From Deltaproteobacteria bacterium (GTDB lineage: Bacteria; Desulfobacterota; Desulfobacteria; C00003060), in contig DAOUWN010000030.1 in the NCBI GenBank assembly GCA_030667105.1, positions 1 to 11,921 of the forward strand: a DNA stretch of 11,921 nucleotides. Reading direction: 5' to 3'. A program made the translations under genes and the position numbers. The notes below the pieces were generated by a model, which did no database searches, was not told the origin of the DNA, and saw only the letters and a program-made list of their open reading frames with translations. Shown in pieces: positions 6,720 through 11,921 of this stretch (positions are counted from its first letter, which is position 1; each line of letters begins with the position of its first letter).

Positions 6720-6748
6720 TTGACAACCAATACCTGAGACGTTATGGG
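6720..6748 (+). promoter_or_regulatory. Promoter for mutS2 (sigma70-like)
   Basis: TTGACA (6720-6725) is a perfect -35 element, followed after 17 bases by TATGGG (6743-6748). The predicted transcription start is near 6755, leaving a short leader of about 21 bases to the TTG at 6776. Confidence 0.45.
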
Positions 6749-6755
6749 TGGTCAA
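6727..6755 (-). promoter_or_regulatory. Candidate promoter for unknown gene and tatD, overlapping the mutS2 promoter
   Basis: On the minus strand TTGACC (plus 6750-6755) lies 17 bases from TATTGG (plus 6727-6732). The predicted start is near 6720, about 30 bases before ATG 6688. It occupies almost the same bases as the mutS2 promoter. Confidence 0.35.
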
Positions 6756-6775
6756 CTGTAATTTTGGTCCAAGTT

Positions 6776-9151
6776 TTGAGCAACCATCTTTATCAAACCT
6801 TAGAATTCGGCAAGGTCCTTGACGACCTGGCCCGCCGGAGCCATTGCCCCCTTTCTGCCGAGCGTCTTCGGCAACTAAAACCCCTTTCAAGCCTCGAACT
6901 GGTCAGAAAGAGCCTGGGAAGAATCTCCGAGATCCGCACCGTTATGGACTCAGGTGGTTCCTTTCCAATGGATACTTTCAACGACATCAGTAGCTATCTG
7001 CAATCGGCAGCCGTTGAGGGAAGCTATCTGGATGCAAAGGCTTTTCGCGAGATCCATAGAATCCTGGAGTTAGGGAGAAGACTTCACGGTTTTTTCAGAC
7101 AAAACCGGCAGGATTTCCCCCTCCTTTGTGAGGTCGCCAAAGGACTTAGCCCCAACCCCGGCCTGATGAAAGAAATAGACAGGGCAATAGATCTGGGTTC
7201 TTTGGAGATTCGGGACCGGGCAAGCCCGGCTCTTGGCGCCATCCGTCGCGAGAAAGCCAGGGCCAGTGAACGAGCGCGAAGGCAACTGGAGAGCCTGCTT
7301 CACAGGTTGGCGCATAAAGGTATCCTCCAGGAACGCTTCATCACCATGCGATCCGGGCGGTGGGTACTCCCGGTAAAAGAGAGCCACAAGCACTTGGTGG
7401 AAGGGGTTTTGCACGATAAATCGGCAAGCGGAGCAACCGTTTTTGTGGAGCCCCTCAATACACTGGAGCTCAACAACCAGATTCGCCGCCTTGAAGCAGA
7501 AGAGCGTCACGAAATTGAAAGGGTGCTCCGCGCCTTGACCGACCTTGTTCGCAAAGATCTGAGCGAATTGGAACAAAACTTTGAGATCCTGGTCAGCCTT
7601 GATTGCATTCACGCCGCAGCCGTGGCGTCAAAGGCAATGAATCAACATGAGCCCGCCCTGAACACCAGGGGGGCGCTCAAGATCAAGAATGGGCGCCACC
7701 CGCTGCTTGTCCTGAAAAAATCGCCTTTGTCGGATGTGGTCCCCCTGAATCTCGCAATCGGAGAAGGCTTTAACACATTGGTCATAACCGGACCAAATGC
7801 CGGCGGAAAGACAGTGGCGTTAAAGACACTGGGGCTGCTGGCTCTCATGGTTTCATGCGGGCTTCATATACCCGCCGATGCCGATTCAGAGGTGCCGATC
7901 TTTGATCGCATCTTTGCTCACGTGGGAGACGCACAGTCTATCGAGATGGACCTTTCCACTTTTTCTGCCCATCTTTACGAGATAAAGGCCATTGTTGAGG
8001 AATCATCCTCCGGAGACCTGGTGCTCATTGACGAGATCGGAACCGGCACTGATCCGGAGGAAGGGGCTGCCCTGGCCATGGCCGTGCTGGAAGCGCTGAC
8101 TGCCCGTGGAGTCGTCACCGTGGTGACAACCCATCACGGCGCGCTGAAGGCCTTTGCCCATGAAACCGCCGGTATTGCGAACGGATCCATGGCCTTTGAC
8201 AGTCAATCACTCACCCCGACATACGAGTTTCGTGCTGATCTTCCCGGTTCCAGCTACGCGTTTGAGATCGCCAGACGCATGGGCCTTCCGGAAACCATTG
8301 TCTCGCGTTCCAGGTCTCTGATGGGAACCCAGACAAATCGATTGGAGGAGTTGATTCTAACAATCGAACAACAGATCGAGGATAACAGACAACGGGGAAA
8401 GGATCTGGAAGATGAAAGAACCATTGTGGACAGGTTGAGGCAGCATTACGAGACGGAAAACGCACGCCTGGCAGGCCACGTAAAGGAACTGCGCCATAAG
8501 GCGGTCGAAAAGGCCAGCGACATCATGAGGCAGGCAAATGCCACTGTGGAAAATGCCATACGCACGATCAGAGAAAAGGGCGCTAGCAAAGAAGCCATCC
8601 GTGAAGCCAGATTGCTTGTGGACGAGGAACGAACGGCTCTTGAAAAGGAGCTTGAAGTCCTGACGTTTGACGAGAAATTCCATGGAAAAAACCAGCTTTC
8701 GGCTAAACTCCGGCCCGGAAACCGGATTTATTGGAAACGAAGTGGCGTGCTCGGGACGGTGCTATCTGATCAGGATCAGGCCGGCCGCGTACTCATTGCC
8801 TTTGGGAAGCTCAAGGCCCATGTGCCAAGGGATGAATTGAGCATGGCCAGAGATGCCGAGGAGCCTTCCGCAGATCGAATTTCTGGTGTTCAGCCCCATG
8901 CCCCGGAAAACGTTCAGACTGAAATTGACATTCGCGGGATGCGCGTGGAGGAAGCTTTAAGTGTGGTAGATAAATCCCTGGACGATGCTATGTTGGCCGG
9001 TCTAAAGGAGCTTCGGATCATCCATGGAGTGGGAACAGGCGCCCTTCGCAACAGTCTCGCGCCGTTTTTGAGACAGCATCCCCTTGTCCTGAGAACCTGC
9101 CAGGGAGGTCCTCATCAGGGGAATCCTGGTGTTACGATTGTGGAAATATAG
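6776..9151 (+). CDS. mutS2: Endonuclease MutS2
   Basis: This 791-residue MutS homologue has the MutS2 layout. The N-terminal part opens with YQTLEFGKVLDDL. The MutS core ATPase has Walker A GPNAGGKT (339-346), STFSAHL (394-400), Walker B LVLIDEIGTGTDP (415-427) and TTHH (451-454). A charged coiled coil follows (about 522-631), then a small beta domain (about 646-682). The C-terminal Smr domain (about 713-791) shows IDIRGMRVEEAL and HGVGTGALR. MutS2 proteins lack the mismatch-recognition domain. Members are reported to suppress recombination or to act on collided ribosomes, so the role here is uncertain. The frame is open to GTG 6629, but the extra residues overlap the divergent gene and lack family likeness. 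TTG 6776 gives the usual MutS2 N-terminus and length (B. subtilis MutS2 is about 785 residues). TTG 6764 is an alternative. Neither has a strong ribosome site. Confidence 0.93.
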   Translation: MSNHLYQTLEFGKVLDDLARRSHCPLSAERLRQLKPLSSLELVRKSLGRISEIRTVMDSGGSFPMDTFNDISSYLQSAAVEGSYLDAKAFREIHRILELGRRLHGFFRQNRQDFPLLCEVAKGLSPNPGLMKEIDRAIDLGSLEIRDRASPALGAIRREKARASERARRQLESLLHRLAHKGILQERFITMRSGRWVLPVKESHKHLVEGVLHDKSASGATVFVEPLNTLELNNQIRRLEAEERHEIERVLRALTDLVRKDLSELEQNFEILVSLDCIHAAAVASKAMNQHEPALNTRGALKIKNGRHPLLVLKKSPLSDVVPLNLAIGEGFNTLVITGPNAGGKTVALKTLGLLALMVSCGLHIPADADSEVPIFDRIFAHVGDAQSIEMDLSTFSAHLYEIKAIVEESSSGDLVLIDEIGTGTDPEEGAALAMAVLEALTARGVVTVVTTHHGALKAFAHETAGIANGSMAFDSQSLTPTYEFRADLPGSSYAFEIARRMGLPETIVSRSRSLMGTQTNRLEELILTIEQQIEDNRQRGKDLEDERTIVDRLRQHYETENARLAGHVKELRHKAVEKASDIMRQANATVENAIRTIREKGASKEAIREARLLVDEERTALEKELEVLTFDEKFHGKNQLSAKLRPGNRIYWKRSGVLGTVLSDQDQAGRVLIAFGKLKAHVPRDELSMARDAEEPSADRISGVQPHAPENVQTEIDIRGMRVEEALSVVDKSLDDAMLAGLKELRIIHGVGTGALRNSLAPFLRQHPLVLRTCQGGPHQGNPGVTIVEI

Positions 9152-9196
9152 GACTTCAGATAATCAATTTCACCAGGCACTTAAACACCTCTTACA

Positions 9197-10120
9197 TTAC
9201 AAAAGAAAGGTCTGATCGCCACCCTGCTCTTTCGCCCGGTACATGGCATCGTCAGCCCTTTTGGCCAATTCCCTCCACCCTTCTTTCGCCTTGGACTCTG
9301 TGATGCCGATACTCACGGTTGCGTCGAAATTTCCCTCCGACCCATGGCCAAAGTTTATGGCGCGAAACCCTTTTCTGATCCTTTCTGCTACCTTCCTGGC
9401 TTCAATCGCGCGGGTTTCGGGCAGGATCACTGTGAACTCATCGCCGCCGTAGCGGTAGCCTGAGTCATTCTTGCGCATACAGCCCTGGATGACTTCACCG
9501 AGCTTGGCCAGGACGTTGTCTCCTTCCATGTGGCCGTACGTGTCGTTGTAGTGTTTGAAGCCATCGACATCAAGGAGCAACAGCGACAGGGAGTGTTCGT
9601 ATCGTATCGCCCGGTCGATCTCAGACTGGATCTGTTTGAAGAAGTGTCTCGAGTTGTATAGTTTCGTCAGGTCATCAGTAATAGTGAGCTCCCGAAGCCG
9701 CTCTTCCATCTGTCTCCGCTCGGCAATGAGTGTGCGTTCTTTGATGACCCGCTTTAGTCTGGCAACCAGTTCTCTTGGGCGCACCGGCTTTTGGGCAAAG
9801 TCACTGGCGCCTTTTTCCAAGGCCTCTTCGTAGGAGAACTCCCCCCCGTAGCCAGTAATGATGATCACATCGGCATCATGTTTTTCGCTTATAATCTCTG
9901 TTAGTTCAAACCCGTCCAGTCCAGGCATCCTGACATCGGTGATCACAACATCCACTTCCCCATGGGCCAGGACTTCCAGAGCCTCTTCCGCACTCGATAC
10001 GCCGGAACACTCGTAGCCTTCCCGGCCGATGATTTCGCAAAGGCTGGTCCTTATGCCCTCTTCGTCATCAACGATAAGAACACTGGGAGAAACAGGATTG
10101 TCTTGTACACTTGTATGCAT
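9197..10120 (-). CDS. Response regulator with GGDEF output (diguanylate cyclase)
   Basis: This 307-residue cytoplasmic protein joins a receiver to a diguanylate cyclase domain that would make cyclic di-GMP when phosphorylated. The receiver shows the acidic pair Asp18/Asp19, phospho-acceptor Asp62 in VVITDVRMPG, Thr89 in IITGYG and Lys111 in FAQKPV. A short helical linker leads to the GGDEF domain (from about residue 145), with TDDLTKLYN, DVDGFKHYND and an intact GGDEF (225-229). RKND (216-219) sits five residues before GGDEF and fits the RxxD inhibitory site, so product inhibition is likely. I chose ATG 10118-10120 because the longer frame to 10201 would read through the tRNA-Ser gene. No clear ribosome site is seen. 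It starts 33-36 nt after tRNA-Ser(GCU) on the same strand and converges on mutS2. No dedicated kinase is adjacent on the same strand. Confidence 0.92.
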   Translation of the reverse strand: MHTSVQDNPVSPSVLIVDDEEGIRTSLCEIIGREGYECSGVSSAEEALEVLAHGEVDVVITDVRMPGLDGFELTEIISEKHDADVIIITGYGGEFSYEEALEKGASDFAQKPVRPRELVARLKRVIKERTLIAERRQMEERLRELTITDDLTKLYNSRHFFKQIQSEIDRAIRYEHSLSLLLLDVDGFKHYNDTYGHMEGDNVLAKLGEVIQGCMRKNDSGYRYGGDEFTVILPETRAIEARKVAERIRKGFRAINFGHGSEGNFDATVSIGITESKAKEGWRELAKRADDAMYRAKEQGGDQTFLL

Positions 10121-10152
10121 GTGTTTGGCAATGAACCGGTTGGCAAAGCCTG

Positions 10153-10245
10153 TGGCGGAGAGAGAGGGATTCGAACCCTCGGTAGAGCTTTCGCCCCACA
10201 CTCGCTTAGCAGGCGAGCGCCTTCAGCCAGCTCGGCCATCTCTCC
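10153..10245 (-). tRNA. tRNA-Ser (GCU anticodon)
   Basis: A complete class II tRNA. Acceptor arms GGAGAGA (10239-10245) and TCTCTCC (10157-10163) pair fully. The anticodon loop is CTGCTAA between CTCGC and GCGAG, with the anticodon at plus 10208-10210. There is a long serine-type variable arm, and the T arm is GAGGG-TTCGAAT-CCCTC. Discriminator G is followed by an encoded CCA (10153-10155). It reads AGC and AGU codons. Confidence 0.96.
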
Positions 10246-10336
10246 GGAAATCCGCTAATGGGCAATGCTATACTGCTTGTAACCTGTGAGCCTTTATCTG
10301 TACCTACGTGTCGAGCACCTCATAAGGGAAGCGCTG

Positions 10337-10424
10337 TGGCGGAGGGAGTAGGATTCGAACCCACGTCCCGTTTCCGGAAAACGGTTTTCAAGACCGCCGC
10401 CTTCAACCACTCGGCCATCCCTCC
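10337..10424 (-). tRNA. tRNA-Ser (UGA anticodon)
   Basis: Acceptor arms GGAGGGA (10418-10424) and TCCCTCC (10341-10347) pair fully. The anticodon loop is CTTGAAA with the anticodon at plus 10388-10390, followed by a long variable arm (TTTCCGGAAA). The T arm is GTGGG-TTCGAAT-CCTAC, and an encoded CCA lies at 10337-10339. It reads UCN codons, mainly UCA and UCG. It lies upstream of tRNA-Ser(GCU) in the same orientation with a spacer of about 90 nt and is probably cotranscribed with it. Confidence 0.96.
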
Positions 10425-10489
10425 GTTTGATGACGTAATGCCTGTTTTGCTGCTGTCGCGAGAACCCACGGGATTTAATCCCTAAGTTC

Positions 10490-10517
10490 ATTATCGTCAT
10501 AATGGTTTTAATGTCAA
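10490..10517 (-). promoter_or_regulatory. Strong sigma70-like promoter for the tRNA-Ser pair
   Basis: On the minus strand a perfect TTGACA (plus 10512-10517) is followed after 16 bases by GATAAT (plus 10490-10495, 5/6). The predicted start is near 10483, about 58 bases upstream of tRNA-Ser(UGA). A 13-bp dyad, GGGATT-T-AATCCC (10470-10482), lies at the very start of the transcript. Confidence 0.6.
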
Positions 10518-10725
10518 CTTCTTTCATGCCTAACCTGAATTGAAGGACGAGGATAATCAACCAGAAGTCTTTACGGTCCGTTTTTGGTTCCCAAATGAGG
10601 ACTTGTATGATATCGACAATAAATTCAACGGATAAGGGTTAGAGTGTTTGGCAAGAACACACAACTAATGTTTCTCCGGCGACTGTTGCCTGTTCGGTTT
10701 GAGATCGACAATCCTTACACCCTCG

Positions 10726-10747
10726 TTTCCGGTCGTCCGACCGGGAA
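10726..10747. repeat. Strong 9-bp hairpin
   Basis: TTTCCGGTC and GACCGGGAA pair across a GTCC loop with one G-U pair. There is no T-run on either side in either strand, so a rho-independent terminator is not supported. A regulatory RNA fold or a binding site is possible. Confidence 0.5.
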
Positions 10748-10816
10748 GATATTCCTGTTAAGAATCCCGTCGGGCTAACCCTCAATAACGGTTTGAATCG
10801 AAAATCTCACACGTTC

Positions 10817-10832
10817 TGGCATGATTCCTGCT
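10817..10832 (+). promoter_or_regulatory. Possible sigma54 (-24/-12) promoter for the sensor gene
   Basis: TGGCAT-GATTC-CTGCT keeps the invariant GG and GC of the TGGCAC-N5-TTGCA consensus at exactly the right spacing, with two mismatches. It would start transcription near 10843, about 65 bases before the GTG. No enhancer-binding site is recognised. Confidence 0.35.
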
Positions 10833-10908
10833 GCCAAATATCGACGGTGTGGCTTAGCCGTACCTAGAGCATTTTTCACCGGTAGAAACGTACTACGAGG
10901 GGCTAACC

Positions 10909-11921
10909 GTGAAAATAAGCTGCAAGCTGGTTCTTGGATTCTTGATAGTCATTTTGTTGGTTGGCATTGTTGGATACTTTTCTGTCTATTCAACTCAAAG
11001 AGCACTACATGAATCCATTGGTGAAGAATATGCGTCTTTAGCTTCTGAACTCATGGATAAAGTGGATATATATGTCCATGGTAAAATTGAAGTGTTTCAG
11101 GAGTATGCGAACAGTCCAACGCTGCGGAAGTCGGTCAAAGAATCAATTCAAGACTTTCAAAAACTCAATGACATACAAGCCTATATCAATGAGAAAGATG
11201 AAGAATGGGTTTCCACGCAAGAAAAGGAGACCACCGACTTCATGCAAGAATTGTTAGGATGCGAGTTGTCGAAGAGACTAAGAAACAAAATAGCATTCTA
11301 CGAATCGAAATATGATCGTAGGGTTTTCGGAGAGGTATTTGTAACAAACAAATATGGCGCCAACATCGCGCAGACCGGGAAAACATCTGACTACCGCCAG
11401 AACGATGAGCATTGGTGGCAAATGGCAAGAAGGGACAGTTTGTACGTAGAGGATGTTGAATTTGATGAAAGTGCAGGTATCTTTTCGACAGACATTGCTA
11501 TCAGGATTGAGGATGAAAACGGGCATTTCCTTGGCATAATGAAAGTTGTTCTGAACATTGAAGAAGCAATTAACATCGTCAAGGAAGCAAGGGAGACCCC
11601 GAAATATTCTGCGACGCATTTCAAACTACTGAATAGTAATAGACAGCTGATCTATTCGACCGAAGAGTACAAACTGTTTGAAGACATATCTGATGAGTTA
11701 ATTCCACACATTTTCCATGAACAAGGAAAAGATGTTTGGTATTCAGTGGTTGAAGCAGTTAAATCTGGCCGCGAAGAGCAATTGATAGCCAGTGCTCGTT
11801 CCGGGGGATACGGGGATTATGAATGCTTGGGGTGGAATCTCTTAGTAGGACAAGAAACAAAAGTCATATTTGCCTCCGTTACCGCACTGGAGGCCAGGTT
11901 GTTGACTATATTGGCATTGGC
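10909..11921 (+). CDS. Membrane-bound dCache-type sensor protein, N-terminal part (runs off window)
   Basis: The frame is open from GTG 10909 to the window end (337 codons plus two bases) with no stop. A strong ribosome site GAGGGG (10897-10902) sits six bases before the start. Residues 5-27 form a membrane helix (LVLGFLIVILLVGIVGYFSV). Residues about 30-325 are a soluble, probably periplasmic domain of dCache type, with VFVTNKYGANIAQTGKTSDY (143-162), DEHWWQ and IFSTDIAIRIEDENGHFLGI (191-210). A second membrane segment begins near residue 330 (RLLTILAL) where the window ends. Such proteins usually continue into HAMP and a kinase, GGDEF or chemoreceptor output. Which one applies here cannot be seen. 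Base composition looks more AT-rich than mutS2 or znu. The ligand is unknown. Confidence 0.85.
   Translation, partial: MKISCKLVLGFLIVILLVGIVGYFSVYSTQRALHESIGEEYASLASELMDKVDIYVHGKIEVFQEYANSPTLRKSVKESIQDFQKLNDIQAYINEKDEEWVSTQEKETTDFMQELLGCELSKRLRNKIAFYESKYDRRVFGEVFVTNKYGANIAQTGKTSDYRQNDEHWWQMARRDSLYVEDVEFDESAGIFSTDIAIRIEDENGHFLGIMKVVLNIEEAINIVKEARETPKYSATHFKLLNSNRQLIYSTEEYKLFEDISDELIPHIFHEQGKDVWYSVVEAVKSGREEQLIASARSGGYGDYECLGWNLLVGQETKVIFASVTALEARLLTILAL

Larger units (their letters stand above)
10425..10908. other. Gene-free stretch between tRNA-Ser(UGA) and the sensor gene
   Basis: I see no supportable gene here. The left part holds the minus-strand tRNA promoter. The right part holds a strong hairpin (10726-10747), a sigma54-like site (10817-10832) and the ribosome site of the sensor gene. 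TCGACAAT occurs twice (near 10615 and 10705), and GGGCTAACC occurs twice (10772-10780 and 10900-10908), the second just before the sensor start. I found no match by eye to a known riboswitch. Confidence 0.5.

Noticed and set aside
7070..7612. 180-codon minus-strand frame within mutS2
   Set aside because: Shadow of mutS2, with no start context and no domain.
10121..10201. N-terminal extension of the receiver-GGDEF protein up to 10201
   Set aside because: The extra codons would be read from the tRNA-Ser gene. The receiver begins normally shortly after ATG 10120.
10029..10289. Short plus-strand frames covering the tRNA region
   Set aside because: They are translations of the antisense of tRNA-Ser and of the cyclase gene.
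10425..10908. Riboswitch (for example c-di-GMP class) before the sensor gene
   Set aside because: The conserved motifs of the classes I know are not recognisable. Only a simple hairpin is seen.
1..11921. CRISPR array, phage genes, toxin-antitoxin pair or other defence island
   Set aside because: No regularly spaced repeats, no phage or nuclease-toxin modules. Apart from the IS fragment the window is ordinary chromosomal content.

Overview
The window looks like chromosomal DNA from a Gram-negative bacterium, most probably a deltaproteobacterium (Desulfobacterota). The basis is the style of the proteins: a Fur-family protein beginning MCEHCNY, an orphan ParA, MutS2, a receiver-GGDEF protein and a dCache-type sensor. 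The taxonomic guess is inference from remembered family resemblance, not from a search.

Layout. Positions 1-500 (minus) hold the 5' part of an insertion-sequence transposase, broken by one in-frame stop and running off the left edge. Next come about 350 gene-free bases with a nested inverted repeat, then a gene remnant (851-1243, plus) that encodes only the C-terminal half of a SIMPL/DUF541 protein. This left end looks like a decaying, IS-disturbed segment. From 6688 down to 1265 six intact genes lie on the minus strand, with a seventh intact gene, the orphan parA, as the last of them: a small unknown protein, a TatD-type hydrolase, a Fur-family regulator (probable Zur), then znuA, znuC and znuB-like genes tightly coupled by 4-nt and 1-nt overlaps, and finally the ParA-family ATPase. 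The regulator has two adjacent dyads directly before its start, which overlap the best promoter match. The regulator-ABC set therefore forms a self-contained, probably zinc-controlled uptake operon.

mutS2 (6776-9151, plus) diverges from the small unknown gene, and the two best promoter matches overlap. Convergent with mutS2 is a receiver-GGDEF diguanylate cyclase (9197-10120, minus). Its start lies 33-36 nt behind a pair of tRNA-Ser genes (GCU and UGA, both with encoded CCA), with no visible terminator between. A strong sigma70-like promoter precedes the tRNA pair.

After a 484-nt non-coding gap with a strong hairpin and a sigma54-like site, a membrane sensor gene begins at 10909 (plus) and runs off the right edge within its second membrane segment. 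Its signalling output is not visible. Most of the window is ordinary core genome. The points most worth checking are the double dyad and possible leaderless start of the zur-like gene, the missing first histidine ligand of ZnuA, the tRNA/diguanylate cyclase arrangement, and the overlapping divergent promoters. I did not find a convincing new multi-gene system.
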